Assembly: GCF_019969725.1 (NCBI RefSeq)
Contig: NZ_JAHXYW010000002.1
Span: forward strand, 124,001 to 188,000
From: Neobacillus bataviensis
GTDB taxonomy: Bacteria; Bacillota; Bacilli; Bacillales_B; DSM-18226
Reading direction: 5' to 3'
Length of the DNA: 64,000 bases
Positions 25,720-33,360 of this stretch are shown one piece after another (position 1 is the first letter of the stretch; every line of letters begins with the position of its first letter). Below the pieces are notes generated by a model, which did not search any database, was not told where the DNA came from, and worked only from the letters and a program-made list of their open reading frames with translations. The position numbers and the translations under genes were made by a program.

Positions 25720-26811
25720 ATGAAAAAACTAAAAATCGGCATCATCGGCTGCGGAAATATTAGTTCCATTTACTTGGAAAATTGTCAGAAGTTCCCCCAC
25801 CTCGAGCTTGCTGCCTGCGCGGACTTAGATATACAGAGGGCCCAATCTCAAGCTGAGACATTCGGTGTTCCTAAAGCATGTTCCGTAGATGAGCTGCTTT
25901 CAGACCCGGAGATTAAACTTATTATCAATCTAACGATTCCAAAGGCACATGCGGCTGTCTGCATCCAGGCACTCGAAGCAGGAAAACATGTTTATACCGA
26001 AAAACCACTGGCAGTTACACGAGAAGACGGAAAACAAATTTTAGAAACAGCGAAGAAACGGAACCTCCTTGTTGGCAGTGCACCTGACACTTTCTTGGGT
26101 GCTGGTATTCAAACTGCTATCCATTTGATTGAACAAGGTGAAATTGGTGTGCCTATTGGGGCATCTGCCTTCATGATTTGCCGTGGGCACGAACATTGGC
26201 ATCCAGACCCTGCCTTCTATTATGAAATTGGGGGCGGACCCATGTTTGATATGGGACCTTATTACTTAACAGCCTTGGTGGCCCTACTAGGACCAATTAA
26301 ACGAATTTCTGGTTTCACGAGTATTAGTTATCCTGAAAGAACCATTCTTAGTAAGCCAAAAGCAGGTACAAGAATAGAAGTATTAACCCCTACCCACATT
26401 TCAGGTGTAATAGACTTTGCATCAGGGGTAATCGGAAGCATTACAACAAGCTTTGATGCTTTTGGCGGTACATCACTGCCTCCTATTGAAATTAATGGAA
26501 GTGAAGGTACTCTACTTGTTCCAGATCCGAATACGTTCGGTGGTCCTGTCCAGATAAGAAAACGTGACGAAAATGAATTTAAGGATGTTCCTCTTTCATA
26601 CGGATACGCCCAAAACAGCAGAGGACTTGGTGTTGCTGATATGGCTAAAGCTATACTCGAGGGTGGGAATTTTCGAGCAAATGGCGAATTAGCGTATCAT
26701 GTTTTAGAAGCGATGCAGGGCTTCCATGACTCATCAGATAACGGTAGACACTATATAATGGAAAGTACATGCGTGCGCCCTGAATCAGTGACTTTTGAAT
26801 TACACAAGTAA
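25720..26811 (+). CDS. Gfo/Idh/MocA-family oxidoreductase
   Basis: 363 residues. The Rossmann motif GIIGCGNISSIYLEN, TEKPLAVTREDGKQIL at about residue 95 and GGGPMFDMGPYYLTALV (catalytic region) identify it. It is unlike the first operon gene in detail, so it probably catalyses a different oxidation or reduction step. RBS CTAGGAGGAAC precedes ATG 25720. Last gene of the operon; no clear terminator directly after it. Confidence 0.9.
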   Translation: MKKLKIGIIGCGNISSIYLENCQKFPHLELAACADLDIQRAQSQAETFGVPKACSVDELLSDPEIKLIINLTIPKAHAAVCIQALEAGKHVYTEKPLAVTREDGKQILETAKKRNLLVGSAPDTFLGAGIQTAIHLIEQGEIGVPIGASAFMICRGHEHWHPDPAFYYEIGGGPMFDMGPYYLTALVALLGPIKRISGFTSISYPERTILSKPKAGTRIEVLTPTHISGVIDFASGVIGSITTSFDAFGGTSLPPIEINGSEGTLLVPDPNTFGGPVQIRKRDENEFKDVPLSYGYAQNSRGLGVADMAKAILEGGNFRANGELAYHVLEAMQGFHDSSDNGRHYIMESTCVRPESVTFELHK

Positions 26812-26817
26812 ATTTGA

Positions 26818-27087
26818 TTTATATGGGATATCAGAATCCATAATAATCATGATAAAAAAATTACATGGGCTTCCCTATTACTGGAAGACGGAGTAACCAG
26901 CATAGCATATTTCAGCGATCCTGACCTTAGTCACCTGCAAACAGTGACTGTCACTGTTCGCAAGGTAGATGTTGATTTTATAACTTTTGTTGATTGGATC
27001 GAAGCGACGAAGCGTCATGAGGACAAAATCAGCGATGAATCTATGAAAGCTGTCCCCATGAAAGTGTTGATAGCAAAGTGCCCTTGA
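26818..27087 (+). pseudogene. Open frame without start codon, gene remnant
   Basis: The frame stays open for 90 codons (ITWASLLLEDGVTSIAYFSD, KVDVDFITFVDWIEATK, MKAVPMKVLIAKCP) and looks protein-like. It begins right after a stop and has no ATG, GTG or TTG start with a ribosome-binding site. I do not recognise the family. Probably the 3' end of a lost gene. Confidence 0.4.
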
Positions 27088-27124
27088 GCGGAAATTAAGA
27101 CTCCAATTTAACACAGCTTAAACA

Positions 27125-27157
27125 AAAAAGTGCTAAATAAAAAATTCAGCACTTTTT
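27125..27157. terminator. Hairpin terminator
   Basis: AAAAAGTGCT (27125-27134) pairs with AGCACTTTTT (27148-27157), with an A-run on one side and a T-run on the other. Confidence 0.8.
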
Positions 27158-27224
27158 CTTAGTTTCTAAAAAGAAAAACAAATGTTAAAATGAACCGTCC
27201 CATTGCCTTTTTCAGGATTTTCCT

Positions 27225-27338
27225 CTAGATTCTCTGCATAATACGGCTTGACTCTGGAGAAGATGCACCAGATTTTTTATCAAAGTAAATAGCTAATCCA
27301 GCCAATATAATACAGGCGTAAATATATACCCAAATCAT
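27225..27338 (-). CDS. 37-residue single-span membrane peptide
   Basis: GGAGGTGG seven bases or so upstream of ATG 27338 opens a frame encoding MIWVYIYACIILAGLAIYFD followed by KKSGASSPESSRIMQRI. It has one hydrophobic segment (residues 2-19) and a polar, serine-rich tail. The strong ribosome-binding site and clean topology support a real small protein. Function unknown. It lies 86 bases downstream of the CBS-domain gene on the same strand. Confidence 0.6.
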   Translation of the reverse strand: MIWVYIYACIILAGLAIYFDKKSGASSPESSRIMQRI

Positions 27339-27423
27339 ATTGCCACCTCCATAAGGAAAAAACACATCTTAAATTAATTTTAAGATAAATATCCAATTTG
27401 TAGTTTTTCTTCATATAGAGATT

Positions 27424-27879
27424 TTAAAGAAAAGTTCTAAAGGAATGTCTAATGACATCGCCTCGGCTAATGATTCCAACTAATACTCCATTCCGCTCAA
27501 CGGGAAGTTTTTTTATTTGTTTATTCCCTAAAATAGAAGCGATCGTTTCTATTTCTTCATCCCAGGACACGTTATAAACCTTTCTTTTGGCTATGCTCAT
27601 TACATTTAATTCAAGGAGCTTTCGTACTTTTTGCTCAAAATCTTCATAATCCCCTTTGATAATAGAAACGGAATGAAGGGGATCAACGATGCGATACTGA
27701 TGCTTACCGATATACCGCATGATATCCCCATCACTAATATAGCCCGCCATTTCGTTTCTTTCGTTGACGATCGGTAGACCACTGATACGATTTTCAATAA
27801 ATTTTTCGATAACATAACGAACCGTGTCAGTTTCCTTTACTTTTATCACCGGACTGATCATTATCTCGTAGGCTTGCAT
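27424..27879 (-). CDS. CBS-domain pair protein
   Basis: About 151 residues made of two CBS domains (MISPVIKVKETDTVRYVIEK to GYISDGDIMRYI; MSIAKRKVYNVSWDEEIETI to VGIISRGDVIRHSF). CBS pairs bind adenine nucleotides and act as energy sensors; stand-alone proteins have no assigned reaction. The frame extends to ATG 27903, but GGTGGAG lies six bases before the ATG at 27879, which I take as the start. Confidence 0.85.
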   Translation of the reverse strand: MQAYEIMISPVIKVKETDTVRYVIEKFIENRISGLPIVNERNEMAGYISDGDIMRYIGKHQYRIVDPLHSVSIIKGDYEDFEQKVRKLLELNVMSIAKRKVYNVSWDEEIETIASILGNKQIKKLPVERNGVLVGIISRGDVIRHSFRTFL

Positions 27880-28019
27880 AATTCTCCACCCTATTGCTTT
27901 CATTTAATCCAAAAGATCTAAGGGACTGATCTTGTTCATTTTGCCCTGTTATGCATTAGAAAATTTTCTATGAATTTTTCTCTAAATTTAACACTACGTA
28001 TTGTTCATTTATCCCAAGT

Positions 28020-28640
28020 TTATTTAGGTTCTTTATAAAACCCTTTTTTTAGTAATTCAATCTCCAACGAAAAGGTTTTCATAACATCATTAATCTGTAG
28101 ATCCTTCGCGAAAGCATGGATTAGATTTTGAAACGACACAGCCATCATCATTTTAAAGATGTGGTAAATTTCTTCCTCATTCGTTACGTTTAAATTTTCG
28201 GAGCTTATATTGGTGATAATTTCAAAAAATCTGCTTTTTCTTTTTTCCTCATACATATTCTGGGTAAATGCTTTTTCGACTTTATAATTCATGTTTAAAA
28301 AGGCATTTTTAAAATATTGTCGATTTTCTGGTTCTTCAAACATAATGAGAATGCCTTTAAACCAATCAACTATGGTTGCAAATATATCTCCATTGTTCAT
28401 TTTCATGATGGAAATCAGCCGCTCGAAATTCCGTTGGGAATGCTCATGCAGTAAAAAGTAGAATAGGTCTTCTAAACCGTCAAAATATTGATAAAAGCTT
28501 CCCCTGGGGATACCGGCATCCTTGATAATATTCGAAATCGACGCTTCATATAAAGGAACCCTAGAAAACTCCTTCTTAGCAGCATCTATTAAAGATCTTT
28601 GTTTTTCTTTTGATAAATTAAAAAAGGTTTGCTTAGGCAT
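28020..28640 (-). CDS. TetR-family transcriptional regulator
   Basis: 206 residues. The N-terminal HTH reads KEFSRVPLYEASISNIIKDA then GIPRGSFYQYFDGLEDL, the standard TetR recognition region; the rest is the helical ligand domain. RBS AAAAGGAG precedes ATG 28640. It is divergent from a membrane-fusion protein/DHA2 efflux pair and is its likely repressor, released by the pump's substrate. Confidence 0.9.
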   Translation of the reverse strand: MPKQTFFNLSKEKQRSLIDAAKKEFSRVPLYEASISNIIKDAGIPRGSFYQYFDGLEDLFYFLLHEHSQRNFERLISIMKMNNGDIFATIVDWFKGILIMFEEPENRQYFKNAFLNMNYKVEKAFTQNMYEEKRKSRFFEIITNISSENLNVTNEEEIYHIFKMMMAVSFQNLIHAFAKDLQINDVMKTFSLEIELLKKGFYKEPK

Positions 28641-28653
28641 CTATTAACTCCTT

Positions 28654-28667
28654 TTATCATATGATAA
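28654..28667. promoter_or_regulatory. Candidate TetR operator, 14-bp palindrome
   Basis: TTATCATATGATAA is a perfect palindrome 14 bases upstream of the tetR-type start codon. Its position suits autorepression. Confidence 0.45.
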
Positions 28668-28728
28668 GGTGTCATAAAATATTTATATTCATGATAATTT
28701 ACCTATATGAATATGTCAATGTTCCATG

Positions 28729-28779
28729 TGACGATGTGTCATATTATTTATTGACGCTTAAGGATTCACTCTTTATAAT
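28729..28779 (+). promoter_or_regulatory. Promoter and candidate operator of the efflux operon
   Basis: TTGACG (28751-28756), a 17-base spacer and TATAAT (28774-28779) form an excellent sigma-A promoter. The inverted repeat TGAC-N5-GTCA (28729-28741) lies 10 bases before the -35 box and could bind the TetR regulator. Confidence 0.65.
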
Positions 28780-28828
28780 TTATTCCTGAAAGTGCTGTGC
28801 CCTATACATGGGCAAAAGAAGGGAGACC

Positions 28829-28897
28829 GTGATAGGCGGACAAAAAAATGAAATGGAGATCACTAAACCGGATTCTTTAAACTATTCATCCATTTAA
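28829..28897 (+). CDS. Possible 22-codon leader ORF
   Basis: GTG 28829, preceded by AAGGGAGACC, opens a 22-codon frame (MIGGQKNEMEITKPDSLNYS then SI). Its stop lies inside the AAGGAGG site of the membrane-fusion gene, so translation of the two could be coupled. No known leader family. Confidence 0.3.
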   Translation: MIGGQKNEMEITKPDSLNYSSI

Positions 28898-28910
28898 GGA
28901 GGAAAAATGA

Positions 28911-29564
28911 ATGAGCACTAAAAAATTGCTATTATTGAACATAATTATTCTGCTTATATTAGTGGGTGGTGGTGTTGGAGGATATGCCTACTATAATGGA
29001 GCAGTAAATTATTTATCGACGGATAATGCCCAAATAGCAGGACAACAAGTAACGATTGCGGCTCCGGCTAATGGAAAATTGACTGATTGGAAAGGCAATC
29101 TCGGTGATCATTTTTCAAAGGATTCTAAAGTTGGGACCATCACAACAACAGATGAAAATGGAAAACCGATAGACATGAACGTGACGATGCCAACTGATGG
29201 AACAATTGTTCAAAGTAGTGGAGTCCAAAATTCATTTGTGGCTGCAGGAACACCATTAGCGAAAGAATATGATTTTAATAACCTTTGGGTTACAGCAAAT
29301 ATTGAGGAAACCAAAATTGATGAAGTGACAATCGGGCAGGATGTCGATATCTATGTGGATGCTTTTCCAAATAACACGTTAAAAGGAAAAGTACAGCAAA
29401 TCGGTTTAGCGACGGCTGGAACATTTTCTCTGTTACCAAGTTCGAATAATACAGGGAACTACACCAAGGTGACTCAAGTAATCCCGGTAAAAGTTTCTAT
29501 TGATGATAATAAAGGTGTAGCCATCGTTCCCGGTATGAACGTAACAGTACGGATTCATAAGTAG
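28911..29564 (+). CDS. HlyD/EmrA-type membrane-fusion subunit of an efflux pump
   Basis: 217 residues: one N-terminal membrane anchor (LLLLNIIILLILVGGGVGGY), then a lipoyl-like beta-barrel module (YLSTDNAQIAGQQVTIAAPA; NLWVTANIEETKIDEVTIGQ). It is short for the family because the coiled-coil hairpin is missing, as is usual in Gram-positive members that need no outer-membrane partner. AAGGAGG at 28896 precedes ATG 28911. The DHA2 transporter gene follows after 8 bases. Confidence 0.88.
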   Translation: MSTKKLLLLNIIILLILVGGGVGGYAYYNGAVNYLSTDNAQIAGQQVTIAAPANGKLTDWKGNLGDHFSKDSKVGTITTTDENGKPIDMNVTMPTDGTIVQSSGVQNSFVAAGTPLAKEYDFNNLWVTANIEETKIDEVTIGQDVDIYVDAFPNNTLKGKVQQIGLATAGTFSLLPSSNNTGNYTKVTQVIPVKVSIDDNKGVAIVPGMNVTVRIHK

Positions 29565-29572
29565 GTGATAGC

Positions 29573-31429
29573 ATGTTAATTTATATCACTGTTTATGTTG
29601 TCATAGGCCTTTTGCTGCTGCTTTTAATAAATTTTACTATCATCAATAAAAAGAAGTCGCGTAGAGCACAAACAGAAAAGATGAATGAAGAGGTAATTGA
29701 GAAGGCTGCTTTCCCTGAGACTAATGATGAGGAGATTAAGCAAAATATATCTCAGATTGAAAACAAGGACATAAAGGCTGGAGAGATTACCTCGCAGGAA
29801 GTGCTGAAAGATTCTGAAGAAATAGAAGCAGAATTGGAATCTGCTCAGGAGGATGTTCAGCCGAAAGAAACCATGAAAAAGCAGAAAGAACCATCTGCTT
29901 CCGATGCTGAAAAGGAATCAGGAAACGGAAAAATTCTTGTGGCTTTAATGCTTGGTGCGTTTGTTGCCATACTGAATCAAACCTTACTGAATGTGGCGAT
30001 TCCGCATATTATGAATGATTTGGGGATTTCAGCCAATACCGTACAATGGCTCTCCACCGGATATATGTTAGTAAACGGAATTGCGATTCCTATAACGGCC
30101 TTTTTAATAGAGAAGTTTGGAACAAGAAAACTGTTCATTAGCGCCATCTTTTTATTTACATTGGGTTCGGTAGTTTGTTCAGTGTCAGCAAACTTTAGTA
30201 TGCTCATGATTGGAAGGGTCATTCAGGCTTGCGGTGCAGGTATTATTATGCCCCTTTTAATGACTGTATTTTTTGCAATATTCCCTCCGGAAAAACGCGG
30301 CAAGGCTATGGGGATTATGGGGATTGTCATGATATTTGCTCCTGCGATCGGTCCAACATTATCCGGGTGGCTCATTGGCCATTTTTCATGGCGGTTATTG
30401 TTTGATATTGTTATCCCAATCGGTGTACTTGATTTAATTCTTAGCTTCATGTGGATGAAGGACGTTACTAAAGTAACAAATCCTAAATTTGATTTCTCAG
30501 GATTTTTATTTTCAACCCTAGGTTTTGGGTTCTTGTTATACGGATTCAGTGAAGCGGGTAATGATGGCTGGTCCAGCAAAACAGTGGTTATCTCCTTAAT
30601 CATAGGAATAATTTCTTTAATCTGTTTTGTTTGGCGCGAACTGACGGCAGAAAAGCCAATGCTTAATTTACGGGTCTTTAAATATGATATTTTCGCCTTA
30701 ACAACCATTATCAGTATGATTGTTAACATGGCTATGTTTGGCGCTATGATCTTACTTCCGATTTATTTGCAAAACATTCGAGGGTATACAGCATTACAAT
30801 CAGGTCTGTTGATGCTTCCAGGTGCCATCGTGATGGGCATAATGTCCCCTATCTCAGGAGCTCTTTTTGATAAAATCGGGGCAAGATGGCTAGCCGTTAC
30901 TGGATTAGCGATTACTGTACTTACCACATGGGGATTTACCAGTCTGAGTATGACAACCAGTTATGGCCATATTCTGTTTTTATACGTGATGCGGATGTTT
31001 GGAATGTCTTTTATCATGATGACGGTCATGACAGAAGGATTGAATCAGTTACCACGCCATCTTGGTGCACATGGGACGGCTGCCTCCAATACAGCCAGGC
31101 AGGTAGCAGGAAGTATAGGGACTGCCTTCCTAGTTACAGTCATGACGACAAGACAAGGGTTCCATTATAGTGGGTATGGGGATGCAATCTCAAGTTCCAA
31201 TTCTTTTATAGCCAGCAGTTTATCCCAGCTTGCTCAAGGTCTGTCAGCTTTCACGAACCTGCCGGTTTCAACAGGAAAAGAGCTTTCCACCTATTTAATT
31301 TACGGTCAAACCATGCAGCAAGCTACGATTGAAGGGATTAATGATGCCTTTATTGTTGCAACCGGAATCGCATTTGTAGCATTAGTTCTATCGTTCTTTA
31401 TCAAACGGTCCCGGGTAAATCAACAGTAA
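29573..31429 (+). CDS. DHA2-family (EmrB/QacA type) drug efflux MFS transporter with N-terminal extension
   Basis: 618 residues. From about residue 120 it is a 14-helix proton-driven exporter (ALMLGAFVAILNQTLLNVAI; motif C-like GIVMIFAPAIGPTLSGWLIG). Before that lies an extra membrane helix (residues 2-25), a basic stop-transfer stretch (KKKSRRAQ) and a roughly 80-residue acidic, Glu/Lys-rich linker, which standard DHA2 proteins lack. The extension brings the predicted helix count to 15. It pairs with the membrane-fusion subunit and is probably controlled by the divergent TetR. Substrate unknown. Confidence 0.9.
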   Translation: MLIYITVYVVIGLLLLLLINFTIINKKKSRRAQTEKMNEEVIEKAAFPETNDEEIKQNISQIENKDIKAGEITSQEVLKDSEEIEAELESAQEDVQPKETMKKQKEPSASDAEKESGNGKILVALMLGAFVAILNQTLLNVAIPHIMNDLGISANTVQWLSTGYMLVNGIAIPITAFLIEKFGTRKLFISAIFLFTLGSVVCSVSANFSMLMIGRVIQACGAGIIMPLLMTVFFAIFPPEKRGKAMGIMGIVMIFAPAIGPTLSGWLIGHFSWRLLFDIVIPIGVLDLILSFMWMKDVTKVTNPKFDFSGFLFSTLGFGFLLYGFSEAGNDGWSSKTVVISLIIGIISLICFVWRELTAEKPMLNLRVFKYDIFALTTIISMIVNMAMFGAMILLPIYLQNIRGYTALQSGLLMLPGAIVMGIMSPISGALFDKIGARWLAVTGLAITVLTTWGFTSLSMTTSYGHILFLYVMRMFGMSFIMMTVMTEGLNQLPRHLGAHGTAASNTARQVAGSIGTAFLVTVMTTRQGFHYSGYGDAISSSNSFIASSLSQLAQGLSAFTNLPVSTGKELSTYLIYGQTMQQATIEGINDAFIVATGIAFVALVLSFFIKRSRVNQQ

Positions 31430-31508
31430 AAAGTAGTAAGTTAAATGGGATATTTAGTTGTCCGGCTTTAATAATGTTGGGCTATCGTCTTTGAAAGAAG
31501 GGGTAGGA

Positions 31509-31907
31509 ATGATTAGTTTAGGGCTCTTGATTATTCGATTGGCTGTCGGAATGACGTTCGTGGGTCATGGATGCCAAAAATTATTCGGCTGGTTTGGCGG
31601 TCCAGGTGTAGTCAAATTTGGTGAATATTTAGGGTCGATTGGTATCAGGACAGGCGGTAAGACATGGGCGATTTTAGCAGGATTATTCGAATTGGCTGGC
31701 GGACTGCTGTTTTCAGCGGGACTGTTCACCTGGCTAGGTGCAATCCTTATCATTATCGTTATGATTGATGCCATCTTCACCGTCCATGGCAAGAATGGCT
31801 TTTGGCTGACTGAAGGCGGATATGAATATAACTTTATTTTGATCGCTGTAGTCCTCGGGGTGGCGCTCATTGGACCGGGTGATTACGTATTAATGTATAA
31901 GCCATAA
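31509..31907 (+). CDS. DoxX-family membrane protein
   Basis: 132 residues with four membrane helices. LLIIRLAVGMTFVGHGCQKL then FGWFGG and GLFELAGGLLFSAGL are typical of DoxX. The longer frame begins at TTG 31458, but AAGGGG lies just ahead of ATG 31509, which fits the family N-terminus. DoxX members are loosely linked to redox stress. Same direction as the efflux pair, 79 bases downstream. Confidence 0.85.
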   Translation: MISLGLLIIRLAVGMTFVGHGCQKLFGWFGGPGVVKFGEYLGSIGIRTGGKTWAILAGLFELAGGLLFSAGLFTWLGAILIIIVMIDAIFTVHGKNGFWLTEGGYEYNFILIAVVLGVALIGPGDYVLMYKP

Positions 31908-31931
31908 ATGGCGTGCCACCTAGTGGTGCCT

Positions 31932-31966
31932 AAAAAATTCGATTTCTTTGGAAATCGAATTTTTTT
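31932..31966. terminator. Rho-independent terminator
   Basis: A 15-bp perfect stem (31932-31946 with 31951-31965) with A- and T-runs at its ends terminates the efflux/DoxX unit and can work in both directions. Confidence 0.9.
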
Positions 31967-32073
31967 GCATTGTTATACTCCAAATAACACACTTCAAAGT
32001 AGTTGGTAAAAATAGTTTACTATTTCTATATCGATTCAAAGTTTTTCGGGTCAGTCCCTAAAGCCTAATTGCT

Positions 32074-32136
32074 AGTGCCTGTCACCACCCGTGCTTTGTC
32101 GGATTCTTCGACATTATTCGAGAAGTGACAGGCACT
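32074..32136. repeat. 63-bp inverted repeat (family A)
   Basis: Ends AGTGCCTGTCAC and GTGACAGGCACT are perfect inverted repeats; the middle holds TTCGACATTATTCG. Related copies lie at 14167, 37852 and 52943, all in the same orientation. Confidence 0.85.
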
Positions 32137-32242
32137 ATTTTTAAATTTCGAGAGAATATGGCACCACCTTGGTATCTAGTCAATATCGTCCTGCTATGTT
32201 TAAATAGAAGGGAATGTTAATGGAGGCAGGTGGTATAACCAA

Positions 32243-33151
32243 ATGGATGAGAAGGATTGTTTGCTGTTGCAGTATTTACAAAAGGATCAAAATTTAACAA
32301 ATGCAGCGGAGAGACTATTTATGACACAGCCAGCCTTAACGTATCGTATACGGCAAATTGAAAAGGAATTCCAGGTTGAGATCTTTTCTAAGAGCGGAAA
32401 GAATATAAAAATGACCCCTGCCGGTGAACATTTGGCTGAATATGCAAAAAGAATTCTGATCGATTTACGAAGGACCAAAGAATATCTAATGAATATGGGA
32501 AGTGAACTGACCGGCAGTTTAAAAATTGGGGTTAATAGTCACTTTGGATTGTATAATCTTCCATCCATTTTGAAGGATTATATGAATATGTTTCCGAAAG
32601 TTCAAATGAATGTAGATACAGGGTTCAGTACAGAAATTATGGATTTACTTTTGGATGGACAGATTGATATTGCCATCGTGAGAGGGGACTATAATTGGTC
32701 TGGTCAAAAATATCTCCTTAGCGAAGAAAATGTATGTATTATAGCCAATCAGCACATGGATTTAGAGGAACTGCCCCACATGCCGATGATAAACAGAAAA
32801 GAGCCAAAAGTTCTTCAAAAATATAAGACCAGTCCTTATAATCCATACGACCAAAGTATTGAATATTGGTGGAATGAAAGGTTTATAGAACCGCCTTTGA
32901 TTACTATGCAAGTAGATAGCTACGAGACTTGCAGGGAGATGGTGAAAAAGGGACTTGGGTATTCCATCATACCGAGTGTCTTTTTAAAAGATAGTGACAA
33001 ATTACGTCATTATAATTTAATTTTTAAAAATGGACAGGAAATAAAAAGAAGAACATGGATGTATTACAGAGAAGCATCGATGAGTTTGGCAACGGTATCA
33101 GAGTTTGTTTATTATATAAAAAAAATATCCGAACAGGAACTATTGAACTAA
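32243..33151 (+). CDS. LysR-family transcriptional regulator
   Basis: 302 residues: an N-terminal winged HTH (LTNAAERLFMTQPALTYRIR) and a periplasmic-binding-like effector domain (LKIGVNSHFGLYNLPSIL; VKKGLGYSIIPSVF). It sits upstream of, and in the same direction as, the M20/YfcC/M28 genes and probably regulates them. ATG 32243 follows GGAGGCAGG at longer spacing than usual. Confidence 0.9.
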   Translation: MDEKDCLLLQYLQKDQNLTNAAERLFMTQPALTYRIRQIEKEFQVEIFSKSGKNIKMTPAGEHLAEYAKRILIDLRRTKEYLMNMGSELTGSLKIGVNSHFGLYNLPSILKDYMNMFPKVQMNVDTGFSTEIMDLLLDGQIDIAIVRGDYNWSGQKYLLSEENVCIIANQHMDLEELPHMPMINRKEPKVLQKYKTSPYNPYDQSIEYWWNERFIEPPLITMQVDSYETCREMVKKGLGYSIIPSVFLKDSDKLRHYNLIFKNGQEIKRRTWMYYREASMSLATVSEFVYYIKKISEQELLN

Positions 33152-33184
33152 AAGAGAACACGTGATAGGTGATTCTCTTTTTTG
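33151..33184 (+). terminator. Terminator after the LysR gene
   Basis: AAAGAGAA (33151-33158) pairs with TTCTCTTT (33173-33180) and runs into further T residues. It overlaps the last base of the LysR stop codon. Confidence 0.75.
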
Positions 33185-33188
33185 TTTG

Positions 33189-33285
33189 AAAAAAAGCTTA
33201 ATTAGAGTAAGTGCTAATAAATATTTAGTTCGTTGTATGTAAAATCTATAAAATTTTTTTATAAGGATCTAAAAAAAGCTTAATT
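33189..33285 (+). promoter_or_regulatory. 15-bp direct repeats upstream of the M20 gene
   Basis: AAAAAAAGCTTAATT occurs identically at 33189-33203 and 33271-33285, 82 bases apart, between the LysR terminator and the M20 start. They could be regulator-binding sites. Confidence 0.4.
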
Positions 33286-33360
33286 TTACTTATTATTCGA
33301 CTGAAAGTAGAATAGCAATAAGTTCAAGATTATTCTGAATATTTAAGGGGATGTATAATT

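Noticed and set aside
30223..30729. 168-codon minus-strand frame
   Set aside because: Antisense shadow of the DHA2 exporter, rich in Ile/Lys/Asn as expected from reading membrane helices backwards.
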